Virus record (IMG/VR): IMGVR_UViG_3300028025_006053
Coordinates: 1 to 33,442 of that record
Length of the DNA stretch: 33,442 nucleotides
Reading direction: 5' to 3' (one strand)
Origin: a virus
A model generated the notes under the pieces. The model was given only the letters and a program-made list of their open reading frames with translations. It was not told the DNA's origin and did not search any database. The translations under genes were made by a program, and so were the position numbers. The number at the start of each line of letters is the position of its first letter. The stretch's first letter is position 1. Shown one piece after another: positions 23,561-30,444 of the stretch.

Positions 23561-23591
23561 TTGGATTCCACAATTTGGAATCGTATATTTG
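23561..23591 (+). promoter_or_regulatory. Promoter with hairpin spacer and perfect -7 box
   Basis: TTG at 23561-23563, a 20-base spacer, then TATATTTG at 23584-23591. The stem GATTCCA (23564-23570) / TGGAATC (23576-23582) fills the spacer. The ATG at 23616 follows in a GAGTTATG context. Confidence 0.7.
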
Positions 23592-23615
23592 GTTATATTT
23601 AAAACAATAAGAGTT

Positions 23616-23900
23616 ATGAAACGCAACATTAGAACATATGCTTTATTAGCATTGAGACGCTGGGGTTTGATCTGTAGAAAACCACGCCCAACCAAACCCG
23701 GACTAAAAATATCATACACAGTTTACCCAGACGAGCGATTGACCCCAATCGATTCAGAAATATACGTGTACTTAGAGACAAAGAAACAATCGTACAAAAA
23801 CTGCAAATTCAACCCAGCCACAAGAACGTGTGAGTGTGGTATATCGTTAGATTCGTTTGGAGCCAAAGGTTGCCCCAACAAAAACAGCAAATATGTATAA
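23616..23900 (+). CDS. Small Cys-containing protein of unknown function
   Basis: A 94-residue basic protein. The N-terminus is helical and basic (MKRNIRTYALLALRRWGLIC). The middle contains a predicted beta hairpin (GLKISYTVYPDERLTPIDSE). The C-terminal part has four Cys in NCKFNPATRTCECGISLDSF and GAKGCPNKN, which may bind zinc. An in-frame ATG far upstream (23454) would run through the terminator and promoter and is rejected. It is transcribed from its own hairpin promoter. Not recognised. Confidence 0.6.
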   Translation: MKRNIRTYALLALRRWGLICRKPRPTKPGLKISYTVYPDERLTPIDSEIYVYLETKKQSYKNCKFNPATRTCECGISLDSFGAKGCPNKNSKYV

Positions 23901-23916
23901 TCAAAATATTTCAGCC

Positions 23917-23985
23917 ATGGAAACATATACACAACAATATTTAGCTGAGTATATTATACGATATATTAAGCAATATCCGAATTGA
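23917..23985 (+). CDS. Possible 22-residue micro-ORF
   Basis: An ATG in the context AGCCATGG opens a 22-residue reading frame rich in Tyr, Gln and Ile (METYTQQYLAEYIIRYIKQY). It ends two bases before the next ATG at 23987. The spacing and lack of other sequence between the flanking genes suggest it may be translated, but the length gives little statistical support. Confidence 0.3.
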   Translation: METYTQQYLAEYIIRYIKQYPN

Positions 23986-23986
23986 T

Positions 23987-24307
23987 ATGGACTTTACTGA
24001 TAGAAAAAACCATCCTAGCGACTACTTAAACGTAGAATCGTTATTGACTCGTATTCGAGATTTAGAAGCAACCATAGATAAACTAGAGGACGAACTAAAC
24101 GAGGCACGTATAGCATCACAATACAACAAAGAACAATCACTTAAAGATATACTACTCGATATCAAATCCAGCTGTATATCTACATTAAAACAAGACTCAG
24201 ACGCATCACTAAGCCGCTATATGGAACCGGTTGATTTTAAACAATGTATTATTAACTTGAAAACATACATCGAGAACACATGCAAGGACTACAACATATA
24301 CCTGTAA
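23987..24307 (+). CDS. Coiled-coil protein of unknown function
   Basis: A 106-residue acidic, almost entirely helical protein. Residues about 18-45 form a heptad-like coiled coil (LLTRIRDLEATIDKLEDELN). The C-terminal half is also helical, with two Cys. No signal or membrane segment is visible. It lies in a run of small genes transcribed from the promoter at 23561 and precedes the HAD gene by eight bases. Function unknown. Confidence 0.6.
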   Translation: MDFTDRKNHPSDYLNVESLLTRIRDLEATIDKLEDELNEARIASQYNKEQSLKDILLDIKSSCISTLKQDSDASLSRYMEPVDFKQCIINLKTYIENTCKDYNIYL

Positions 24308-24315
24308 ACAAAATC

Positions 24316-24669
24316 ATGCTAATCGATATCGACGGTACAATATGCGACGATATTCCAAACGAGTACTCATACATGTTCGCAGATGCTGAACCACACCCAG
24401 GTGCAGCACGTCACTGCAACCAATGGTACGACAAGGGCAACCAAATCCATTTCTTCACAGCACGTGAGGAAAAAGACCGCCACGTAACCGAGCAATGGCT
24501 AGACAAGCATGGGTTCAAGTACCACAGCTTAATCATGAACAAACCACGCATCAAAGAAGGACAAGAGTATGTGTGGATAGACAACCGACCAGTGCGCGCC
24601 ATCACATACAAAGGTGTGTGGAGTCACTTGGTTTCGCGCGTCACCAATATATTAACCTTTATACACTAA
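24316..24669 (+). CDS. HAD-superfamily phosphatase
   Basis: A 117-residue protein with the haloacid dehalogenase motifs: DIDGTIC (nucleophile and acid Asp pair), FFTAREEKDR (motif II Thr), a Lys in MNKPR and an acidic motif in WIDNRPV. The small size implies a minimal core without a cap domain. Related short phage and bacterial proteins act on nucleotides or sugar phosphates, and some are misannotated as phosphoheptose isomerase. ATG 24316, giving MLIDIDGT, is chosen over ATG 24280, which overlaps the previous gene by 28 bases. Substrate unknown; a nucleotide or DNA-end phosphatase is one option. Confidence 0.75.
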   Translation: MLIDIDGTICDDIPNEYSYMFADAEPHPGAARHCNQWYDKGNQIHFFTAREEKDRHVTEQWLDKHGFKYHSLIMNKPRIKEGQEYVWIDNRPVRAITYKGVWSHLVSRVTNILTFIH

Positions 24670-24670
24670 T

Positions 24671-25189
24671 ATGAACAAATACAATTTATTATTATTTGCG
24701 TTAGTATCACTGTTATTATTCCCATCCCCATCCAAACCCAAATCCAAACCAGAACCGGTAGAATTTGATTTCCCCACATTTGAGGAAATGCCCAAAACAC
24801 ACCTACCGTGCCACCGTATGAAGCGTGCCATAGAACACCACGCAAAAGAATACCGTATACCAAAACATATACTATATGGTATAGCATACGAGGAATCGAG
24901 ATACGAGGGACCACACCAAACAGAATACAACCACGCAGTAGAAAATGGAGGCGCATACGGCCCCATGCAGGTAACCACACCTACAGCACGTATAGTTAAT
25001 TCAGACAAACCCACTCCACATAAACTCACACATGATTTAGAATACAACGTGCATACCTCAGCAAAAATACTCCATTTACTCCACAATTTATACGGTAACT
25101 GGAAAAAAGCACTGGGTGCATATAACACAGGTAAGCCAGTGGTAAACAACTACGCTGTAAGAGTATACAATTATAAACCATCAATATGA
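24671..25189 (+). CDS. Lytic transglycosylase (SLT domain), exported
   Basis: A 172-residue protein with an N-terminal hydrophobic signal (MNKYNLLLFALVSLLLF), a Pro/Lys-rich linker and an SLT-type transglycosylase domain from about 55. Family elements are IPKHILYGIAYEESRYEG with the catalytic Glu in YEES, AYGPMQVTTPTAR, a LEYNVHTSAKIL helix and WKKALGAYNTG. Such enzymes cleave glycan strands to form anhydro-muropeptides. Because it carries its own export signal and lies outside the lysis cassette, it may act in the periplasm on the infected cell's wall, for example in lysis timing or exclusion. It is the fourth wall-degrading enzyme in the window. It overlaps the next gene by four bases. Confidence 0.83.
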   Translation: MNKYNLLLFALVSLLLFPSPSKPKSKPEPVEFDFPTFEEMPKTHLPCHRMKRAIEHHAKEYRIPKHILYGIAYEESRYEGPHQTEYNHAVENGGAYGPMQVTTPTARIVNSDKPTPHKLTHDLEYNVHTSAKILHLLHNLYGNWKKALGAYNTGKPVVNNYAVRVYNYKPSI

Positions 25190-25437
25190 GCAAAAAAGTA
25201 ATTTGCATAAACGACCAGAACCTACCAGATGGAGCATCCGTTGTATTCGATACTGAATACGTGGTAGAGAAAGAATATATAAACGCGTTAGATCAGCGAG
25301 TATATGTGATTAAAGGCGTAGTAAACGAAGGTACCACAAAGTGGGGCATGCGCTGGTTGGGATACAACGCTACGCGCTTTAAGGAAGTAGAATATGATTA
25401 TGTGGAATCATATGAGCGTAATTATATGCTCAATTAA
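25186..25437 (+). CDS. Small SH3-like protein of unknown function
   Basis: An 83-residue protein coupled by an ATGA overlap to the transglycosylase gene. It looks all-beta: KKVICINDQNL at the start, then VVFDTEYVVEKEYIN and VYVIKGVVNEG, a pattern seen in small SH3-like phage proteins. It ends with an aromatic, acidic tail. No catalytic residues are apparent. It is the last gene before the promoter of dpdA. Function unknown. Confidence 0.6.
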   Translation: MSKKVICINDQNLPDGASVVFDTEYVVEKEYINALDQRVYVIKGVVNEGTTKWGMRWLGYNATRFKEVEYDYVESYERNYMLN

Positions 25438-25445
25438 ACAAAAGC

Positions 25446-25476
25446 TTGGCTCTGCCAGGCTTTCTTTGTACATTTA
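25446..25476 (+). promoter_or_regulatory. Promoter of dpdA with hairpin at the -33 side
   Basis: TTG at 25446-25448, a 20-base spacer, then TACATTTA at 25469-25476. The stem AGCTTGGC / GCCAGGCT (25443-25461, loop TCT) includes the -33 element. The sequence is nearly identical to 434-465, about 25 kb away, showing that the cassette is reused. Confidence 0.6.
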
Positions 25477-25493
25477 CATTCAAAACCAGTTAT

Positions 25494-26288
25494 ATGAAAC
25501 AAATAAAGTATAGTCATGAAGTTCCTTTTTGTCTATTGGAACATAACCTAGAATGGTCATCTTACCAGTATTGCCTCCCGCATCTAATGGAAGAAAACGA
25601 GCAGTACCGTGATTTTTTCCTTCGTTGTGCAGAAAACGGTGTAGAGATATACCTCGACAACAGCTTACACGAATTGGGATATGCGATGGACGATGCAACG
25701 TTAATCAAATGGATGACCGCACTCAAACCAAGTACATTCTTCATTCCGGATGCATGGGAAGACTACAATACCTCTGTTGTAAACGCTAGAAGATGGGCAA
25801 AAATAGATGTACCTAAAGGTGTAACCAAAACAGCTGTAATTCAAGCAAAATCGTTACACGAGGCAATGATTTGTGTACAAACATACCGCGATTTAGGCTA
25901 CAAGAAATTTGCATTTTCATATGGTGCATCATACTACAATGATTTATGCCCACACAAAAACCCTGATTTCGGCAAAGCAATAGGCCGCTTCATTGTTATC
26001 TCCACATTATACCAAGAAGGTTTATTGTTGGATTCAGATCGAGTACACTTACTTGGTTCAGCATGGCCAGCAGAATTTTCCATGTACCGTAATTTCCCAT
26101 TTATCGAATCAATCGATACATCTAATCCAATCATGGCAAGCATAGATGGCAACGCATATACTGCTATGGGGTTAAACAGAAAACCAGTGGCAAACATGAA
26201 CAAATACCAGGACGTAGACATTGACTTTATTGCACTGGATTTAGTGGAGTACAATGTAATGAAATTTCGCGAGATTAATGGGCTCTAA
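25494..26288 (+). CDS. dpdA: DpdA-like DNA guanine transglycosylase
   Basis: A 264-residue protein resembling phage DpdA, the DNA-acting relative of tRNA-guanine transglycosylase. DpdA swaps guanine in DNA for a 7-deazaguanine base such as preQ0. Visible signatures are EIYLDNSLHELG, with Asp55 at the place of the TGT general acid (DSGGFQ-like), a barrel strand KKFAFSYGAS, and HLLGSAWPAEF followed by ESIDTSNPI, where Asp208 would be the nucleophile. It is shorter than bacterial DpdA and has no recognisable C-terminal zinc site, as in the phage forms. An upstream in-frame ATG at 25446 lies inside the promoter and is rejected. Preferred base and target sequence cannot be read from sequence. FolE2, QueD, QueE and QueC are all encoded downstream, which strongly supports the role. 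Confidence 0.78.
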   Translation: MKQIKYSHEVPFCLLEHNLEWSSYQYCLPHLMEENEQYRDFFLRCAENGVEIYLDNSLHELGYAMDDATLIKWMTALKPSTFFIPDAWEDYNTSVVNARRWAKIDVPKGVTKTAVIQAKSLHEAMICVQTYRDLGYKKFAFSYGASYYNDLCPHKNPDFGKAIGRFIVISTLYQEGLLLDSDRVHLLGSAWPAEFSMYRNFPFIESIDTSNPIMASIDGNAYTAMGLNRKPVANMNKYQDVDIDFIALDLVEYNVMKFREINGL

Positions 26289-26320
26289 TTTGGAGTCCAT
26301 AGTTTCCATTCGTATATTCG
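26289..26320 (+). promoter_or_regulatory. Promoter overlapping the dpdA stop codon
   Basis: TTTG at 26289-26292, a 20-base spacer, then TATATTCG at 26313-26320. The stem ATGGGCTC (26278-26285) / GAGTCCAT (26293-26300, one G-U) starts inside dpdA and holds both the TAA stop and the -33 TTTG in its seven-base loop. The next ATG is at 26345 in a CAGTTATG context. Confidence 0.6.
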
Positions 26321-26344
26321 GTTATATTTAAAAAACAAACAGTT

Positions 26345-26611
26345 ATGAGCACACAAATCAGATTTGTATCCTTAATGGAACACCTACGTAAAGTAGCAGG
26401 AAGTGAGTTAGGCGCCCAAGTATATGAGGCAGCAAAGAAAAGCGGTGTACCCACACGTACTCGCGAAGTATCCACACCTAACTATACTGGTAAGGTAATG
26501 CTATACCCACAAGCATTTTTAGACCTGTATTTTAGTACAGCAACAGATAATTCTGACCCGAGAGACACATTTACAGTGGGTGATGTACAAGACAGTGATT
26601 TACCATTTTAA
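26345..26611 (+). CDS. Small protein with SSB-like acidic tip
   Basis: An 88-residue protein. The N-terminal 45 residues are helical and basic (SLMEHLRKVAGSELGAQVYE, then AAKKSGVPTRTRE). A short beta stretch follows and the C-terminus ends VGDVQDSDLPF. That ending resembles the DDDIPF tip of bacterial SSB, which recruits replication and repair enzymes, and the NDMPF end of the gp32 here. It may thus mimic SSB or bind the same partners. No catalytic motif is seen. It has its own promoter directly after dpdA. Confidence 0.6.
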   Translation: MSTQIRFVSLMEHLRKVAGSELGAQVYEAAKKSGVPTRTREVSTPNYTGKVMLYPQAFLDLYFSTATDNSDPRDTFTVGDVQDSDLPF

Positions 26612-26622
26612 TTCAGTTAACC

Positions 26623-26760
26623 ATGAGTTATTCAAACCAAAACAATATCATGGACGAGCAATACTTGAACATGATTAAAAAATTGTCATCTACAATGGCA
26701 CGCCTTCGTTTAAGCGAAGAGGATTTAGCAACACTAAAACACATAGCAGATAAACTATGA
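26623..26760 (+). CDS. Small helical protein
   Basis: A 45-residue protein starting 11 bases after the preceding gene and overlapping the next by four bases (ATGA). It is predicted almost wholly helical (MDEQYLNMIKKLSSTMARLR, then LSEEDLATLKHIADKL). The coupled overlap supports translation. No function can be assigned. Confidence 0.5.
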   Translation: MSYSNQNNIMDEQYLNMIKKLSSTMARLRLSEEDLATLKHIADKL

Positions 26761-27194
26761 CCAGATTGTTGGACATACTAATGGAAACACGTATATTTGA
26801 GTTAGCATACAACCGTAAAACCGCTATGGACAAAATACGCGACATTAGTCTCAACACAAGCATGGAGTTACTCAAAATCATCATGTACAAAAACTCCCGT
26901 AACCAAAACCATTGGCGTGGTAAATTGGATGGCTGGTTTAGCAGTATCAAACGTTACGCTAGAGGCACGTTAAAAGAACGTGATTTGTTTCATTTGCTAT
27001 GGGTTGAGCCGTTGGGTGAACTGGGGCAGTTGGAGGATTTGATTAGCATGGTTGAAGCAGATTACTATACACCATCACATCATATCGACTATACTAATTT
27101 ACCAGCGTTACATAATCAGATGAGAAACATATTTACCAGCATATCTAGAGATATGGCAAACAATAAACATATAAACATAAACAATTATATATAA
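26757..27194 (+). CDS. Helical protein of unknown function
   Basis: A 145-residue basic, helical protein translated through an ATGA overlap from the preceding small gene and ending three bases before queC. It contains RIFELAYNRKTAMDKIRDIS, a basic stretch (RNQNHWRGKLDGWFSSIKRY) and a C-terminal tail rich in Asn and Ile. No cofactor or metal motif is apparent. It lies between dpdA and queC, so a link to DNA modification is possible but rests only on position. Confidence 0.6.
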   Translation: MTRLLDILMETRIFELAYNRKTAMDKIRDISLNTSMELLKIIMYKNSRNQNHWRGKLDGWFSSIKRYARGTLKERDLFHLLWVEPLGELGQLEDLISMVEADYYTPSHHIDYTNLPALHNQMRNIFTSISRDMANNKHININNYI

Positions 27195-27197
27195 ACT

Positions 27198-28013
27198 ATG
27201 GAAAACACAAGAAAACATGCAGTAGTTTCACTGAGTGGAGGAATGGACTCAAGCACACTATTATTACGTTGCTTAAAAGAATACACTACAGTAACCGCTA
27301 TCTCATTTGACTATGGTCAAAAACACAGAGTAGAATTGGAACGCGCTCAAGCGTTAGTGGACTATTTGAACTCAAAAGAAGACATATACATCAACTATCG
27401 CGTAATTAAACTAGACGGTTTAGTTGATTTACTTAACTCAACATTAACCATGGGTGGAGGCGATGTACCAGAAGGCCATTATGCTGAGGAAAATCAAAGG
27501 CAAACCGTAGTTCCAAACCGTAACAAGATGTTTGCATCCATTGTACAAGCGATTGCATTATCTATATCTGGTAAAACTGATGAACCATGTGATATTGCTC
27601 TAGGAATCCACGCGGGTGATTTTGGAGTTTATCCTGACTGCAGACAAGAATTTCGTGATGCTGATGACCATGCGTTTCGTTTAGGAAACTGGGGTGCTGA
27701 AAGAGTAGGATATTTTACACCATACTTACATGGGGATAAATTTACTATTTTACAAGATGGAGAAATATTATGCCGTGAATTAGGGCTAGAATTTAATGAG
27801 GTGTACAAACGTACAAACACGTCATACAAACCATACCCTTCAGGAAACTCTGACTATAAATCGGCATCTAGTGTAGAAAGAGTAGAAGCATTTATCAAAC
27901 TAGGTAAACCAGACCCAGTAACATATGAAGATGAAACTGGTATTGTTTCGTGGGAAGTGGTCACAAACCATGTCCAAAAAATCTTAGCAAAACATTCAGA
28001 TGAAATTGCATAA
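27198..28013 (+). CDS. queC: 7-cyano-7-deazaguanine (preQ0) synthase, zinc-less variant
   Basis: A 271-residue QueC, which uses ATP and ammonia to turn CDG into preQ0 via the amide ADG. The PP-loop SLSGGMDSSTLLLR (residues 11-24), the DYGQKHRVE block, VVPNRNKMF and the ALGIHAGDFGVYPDCR region are all in place. The C-terminal metal site is not: bacterial QueC has four zinc-binding Cys before the VER-EAF helix, while here the aligned stretch (about 206-231) reads TNTSYKPYPSGNSDYKSASS with no Cys at all. The loss looks ancestral rather than a defect, since the fold motifs persist. The part around 27430-27800 is more AT-rich than the 5' end. A GIY-YIG endonuclease follows. Confidence 0.9.
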   Translation: MENTRKHAVVSLSGGMDSSTLLLRCLKEYTTVTAISFDYGQKHRVELERAQALVDYLNSKEDIYINYRVIKLDGLVDLLNSTLTMGGGDVPEGHYAEENQRQTVVPNRNKMFASIVQAIALSISGKTDEPCDIALGIHAGDFGVYPDCRQEFRDADDHAFRLGNWGAERVGYFTPYLHGDKFTILQDGEILCRELGLEFNEVYKRTNTSYKPYPSGNSDYKSASSVERVEAFIKLGKPDPVTYEDETGIVSWEVVTNHVQKILAKHSDEIA

Positions 28014-28029
28014 ATTTAATAAATTATGA

Positions 28030-28038
28030 TATTTATAA
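28030..28038 (+). promoter_or_regulatory. Late-type promoter motif before the GIY-YIG gene
   Basis: TATTTATAA lies 22 bases before the ATG at 28061 and 16 bases after the queC stop. As at the other two homing-endonuclease genes, this is the clearest promoter-like element present. Confidence 0.45.
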
Positions 28039-28060
28039 TGGTACCGCATAAATTATTATT

Positions 28061-28801
28061 ATGAATGTCTTTATATATTGCTTACTTGATGAAAATGAGA
28101 TCCCATTTTATGTGGGAAAAACCAAAAATCCACTTAAAACAAGGGAATCTCAACATCAACGGCGTATGCAAAAAAACCTTTCAATATTCGAATTAGATAT
28201 AGTGGATGAATGTGATTGGAAATTTTGGGAATGCTATTGGATAGAACAATTTAAACATTGGGGTATATGTCTTAGCAACAAAAACGTAGGAGGTGGAGGT
28301 CCATCATTTCATAGTGAATCAACCAAAACCAAAATGAAAAACACCCCACGCCCCGGGACGTCAAACAAGTTAAAGAATGTAAAGAGACCAGATGTGAGTA
28401 ATAGGTTAAAAAATACTAAACTATCTGATGAAACATGTCAAAAAATATCTAAGTCTAAAAAAAACCACCCATGCTATTCATCATTAGAAAGAGGTGAAAA
28501 AATTTCCAAATCCAACACCGAGCATTATTTAAAAGATTCTGCACGTAATTCCAAGATATCAAACCAACTTAAAGGTCGTAAAAATCCATGGATAGAGCAA
28601 AATTTAGGAAAACCTATAATGCAATTAGACAAAAATTTAAATTTAATTAAAGAATGGGAAAGTGCATCAAAAGCAGCTAAATCATTAAACAAACAATCTC
28701 CCGCAATATCCGAGTGCTGTTCCAAAAAAAGAAAAAGCGCTTACGGATATGTGTGGGTATTCAAAGAAGAATACATTAATATAATAAACACAAACAAATG
28801 A
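28061..28801 (+). CDS. GIY-YIG homing endonuclease (NUMOD1/NUMOD3 type)
   Basis: A 246-residue free-standing endonuclease. The N-terminal GIY-YIG nuclease domain shows FIYCLLDENEIPFYVGKT, the family's two-strand motif, with a catalytic Arg in the next helix (KTRESQHQRR) and a downstream Glu near WECYWIEQF. The middle has repeated basic NUMOD3-like segments (SKSKKNHP, LKGRKNPW), and the C-terminus is a NUMOD1 helix-turn-helix DNA-binding domain (IMQLDKNLNLIKEWESASKA through YGYVWVF). It is very AT- and Lys-rich compared with neighbours, fitting horizontal spread. Both flanking genes are complete, so it is not intronic. Its site is likely near queC. Confidence 0.9.
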   Translation: MNVFIYCLLDENEIPFYVGKTKNPLKTRESQHQRRMQKNLSIFELDIVDECDWKFWECYWIEQFKHWGICLSNKNVGGGGPSFHSESTKTKMKNTPRPGTSNKLKNVKRPDVSNRLKNTKLSDETCQKISKSKKNHPCYSSLERGEKISKSNTEHYLKDSARNSKISNQLKGRKNPWIEQNLGKPIMQLDKNLNLIKEWESASKAAKSLNKQSPAISECCSKKRKSAYGYVWVFKEEYINIINTNK

Positions 28802-28953
28802 ACCACCCAGATCCAAAACTACACCAACGCGTTAGCTTCATCAAATCAGGCGTACGCATCGCAGGATATTTTGCCCTAGTTATAAACATACCAACAGCAG
28901 TAACACTGCTAGTTATTTCAGAGGCAATAGGAATATTAGAAGAGCTTGTCTAG
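28798..28953 (+). CDS. Small membrane protein
   Basis: A 51-residue protein overlapping the endonuclease stop by four bases (ATGA). It starts with a polar helix (NHPDPKLHQRVSFIKSGVRI) and has one hydrophobic segment (about 23-41) followed by SEAIGILEELV. The pattern resembles short conserved membrane proteins that I recall from marine phages. Codon use matches the phage genes and differs from the AT-rich endonuclease gene, so it was probably here before the endonuclease arrived. Confidence 0.55.
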   Translation: MNHPDPKLHQRVSFIKSGVRIAGYFALVINIPTAVTLLVISEAIGILEELV

Positions 28954-28976
28954 CTCAAATATATTTCATATATTTA
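28946..28976 (+). promoter_or_regulatory. Promoter for the lipoprotein-queD segment
   Basis: TTG at 28946-28948, a 20-base spacer, then TATATTTA at 28969-28976. A weak four-base-pair stem GAGC/GCTC (28942-28956) surrounds the -33 element and the stop codon of the preceding gene. The lipoprotein ATG follows at 28994. Confidence 0.55.
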
Positions 28977-28993
28977 GTACAAATTAAGGTTAT

Positions 28994-29662
28994 ATGAAAC
29001 GGTTTTACCTATATGCTCTCCTAAGCATACTAATTGTGGGTTGCAAGAAAGAAGAAGTATACCCATTCAAAAATGGCAAACGCGCCAAATTGGTCATGCA
29101 GTACCCGTACGAAAACGGGTACTACATTGTACCAATCGACACAAACAAGATGTCCAATCGATACGACATTTACGTTGAGGCATCCAAAATTGACCCATAC
29201 TACCATTACAATGGTGTTTCCGTTATTGAAGCATCATTTGATTGTAATGCGAAGTGGGCCATGAACACAATAAAAGGCGATATAGGCATTGTATTGCCGT
29301 TGTATTCACCATTTAAAGCAGTATATGCTGACAAAGCATTCAAGAAACCATTTCCTATTGGCGACACATTTATTGTGTTAAACCAATTCAAAAACCAGAT
29401 TGTACCTATAGTACAGCAAACAGAAATATACATGAAGGAATATTTTGGTGGTAGTCAATGGCAACCCGCGGACGAATACCAGCCAGAGGAAAATATGTTG
29501 TGGAGCAAAAGAATTATCGGTCCTGTACCAGGAAATTTTGCCTTTGATACTATTACCGTATATTCAAAAATATTCTGGGATTGTTCGAATTGGTCAGTAG
29601 AGAACAAGACGGAAACATTCAAGTATGATTCAATTAAAATAATTTTTAAACCTAAACAATAG
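28994..29662 (+). CDS. Lipoprotein of unknown function
   Basis: A 222-residue protein with a lipoprotein signal (MKRFYLYALLSILIVGC): cleavage before Cys17, followed by KKEE, which keeps it free of an export-limiting Asp. The mature domain is beta-rich with many Tyr and Phe and two further Cys (FDCNAK, WDCSNW). No enzymatic motif is visible. Phage lipoproteins made early often block superinfection, which is one possibility. It is expressed from the same promoter as queD, three bases downstream, an odd pairing that may only reflect packing. Confidence 0.65.
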   Translation: MKRFYLYALLSILIVGCKKEEVYPFKNGKRAKLVMQYPYENGYYIVPIDTNKMSNRYDIYVEASKIDPYYHYNGVSVIEASFDCNAKWAMNTIKGDIGIVLPLYSPFKAVYADKAFKKPFPIGDTFIVLNQFKNQIVPIVQQTEIYMKEYFGGSQWQPADEYQPEENMLWSKRIIGPVPGNFAFDTITVYSKIFWDCSNWSVENKTETFKYDSIKIIFKPKQ

Positions 29663-29665
29663 CAT

Positions 29666-30130
29666 ATGGCACAATTTAAATCCTCAAAACTATACGACGG
29701 ATATTCAGCATGCTTCAGACAATGGAAAGCAGATGGAACGCATTGTCGATTCCTCCATGGATACGCGGTTTCGTTCCGCGTTTGGTTTGAAGGCGACCTT
29801 GATCACCGCAATTGGGTGATGGATTTTGGAGCAGCAAAACGCGCTAAACATACCATTGAAGGTATGAACCCAAAAGACTATTTCACGTATTTACTAGACC
29901 ACACCACCATCATTGCAGAAGACGATCCATACTTGGACAAATTCAAGCAAATGGACGCAGATGGTATTATCCAGTTGCGAATTTTACCTAGTGTTGGGTG
30001 TGAACGTTTCGCTGAGCATTTATACAATGTAATCAACAACTGGTCCCTAGCTGAAACAGATGGGCGTGTTAGAGTAGTCAAAGTAGAAGTGTATGAGCAT
30101 GAGCGCAACTCATCATCATACGAAGGATAA
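29666..30130 (+). CDS. queD: 6-carboxy-tetrahydropterin synthase-like (QueD), variant metal site
   Basis: A 154-residue PTPS/QueD-family protein. QueD converts dihydroneopterin triphosphate, the FolE2 product, to 6-carboxy-tetrahydropterin. The catalytic Cys27 lies in THCRFLHGYAVSF, the tunnel strand in RNWVMDFGAAK, the LLDHTT motif carries Asp78/His79, and Glu113 (GCERFAEHLY) binds the pterin. In E. coli QueD three His bind zinc (FEAAH and LHGH); here the first lies in YSACFRQW without His, and HGH is HGY (His31 kept, Tyr33). I recall a clade with FRQW and HGY in alphaproteobacteria and phages, so the change is probably functional. It follows the lipoprotein gene by three bases. Confidence 0.83.
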   Translation: MAQFKSSKLYDGYSACFRQWKADGTHCRFLHGYAVSFRVWFEGDLDHRNWVMDFGAAKRAKHTIEGMNPKDYFTYLLDHTTIIAEDDPYLDKFKQMDADGIIQLRILPSVGCERFAEHLYNVINNWSLAETDGRVRVVKVEVYEHERNSSSYEG

Positions 30131-30150
30131 CCATATATAATTTAAAACAT

Positions 30151-30393
30151 ATGAAAGAAATAATTTTTTTTAGTGCACCTTGGTGCCAACCTTGCAAATC
30201 GTTTAAACCTGTAATGGAACGCCTATCCCAAGAGTTACCTATCCGATTTGTGGACGTAGATACAGAACCACAACTAGTTGCAGAATACGGTGTACGAAAC
30301 GTACCTACCATCGTTGTAACACAAGATGGCCGCGAGATCAACAAGCGATCCGGTGTATTAACCGAATCACAAGTTCGTGATTTGTTTATGTAA
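30151..30393 (+). CDS. Thioredoxin/glutaredoxin-like protein
   Basis: An 80-residue thiol-disulfide protein. The active site is PWCQPCKSF (Cys12, Cys15) after the first strand, and the cis-Pro loop is NVPTIVV. At 80 residues it is shorter than bacterial thioredoxin (about 108), closer to T4 NrdC and other phage redoxins, which reduce ribonucleotide reductase. It probably supplies electrons to the NrdA encoded at 12748, whose C-terminal CxxC is intact. It follows queD by 20 bases and ends four bases before a hairpin promoter. Confidence 0.88.
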   Translation: MKEIIFFSAPWCQPCKSFKPVMERLSQELPIRFVDVDTEPQLVAEYGVRNVPTIVVTQDGREINKRSGVLTESQVRDLFM

Positions 30394-30397
30394 AATG

Positions 30398-30429
30398 TTT
30401 GGCTCCGTAAGGAGCCATTCGTATCTTAA
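30398..30429 (+). promoter_or_regulatory. Promoter of queE with GTAA-loop hairpin
   Basis: TTTG at 30398-30401, a 20-base spacer, then TATCTTAA at 30422-30429. The hairpin GGCTCC-GTAA-GGAGCC occupies 30401-30416. It is the third copy of the cassette at 18856 and 21037, with one loop change (GCAA to GTAA) that keeps the GNRA pattern. Confidence 0.65.
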
Positions 30430-30444
30430 AGCAAAAACAGTTAT

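Noticed and set aside
23454-23615. Longer form of the 94-residue protein starting at 23454
   Set aside because: It would read through a strong terminator and a promoter with a perfect -7 box; ATG 23616 has the standard GAGTTATG context.
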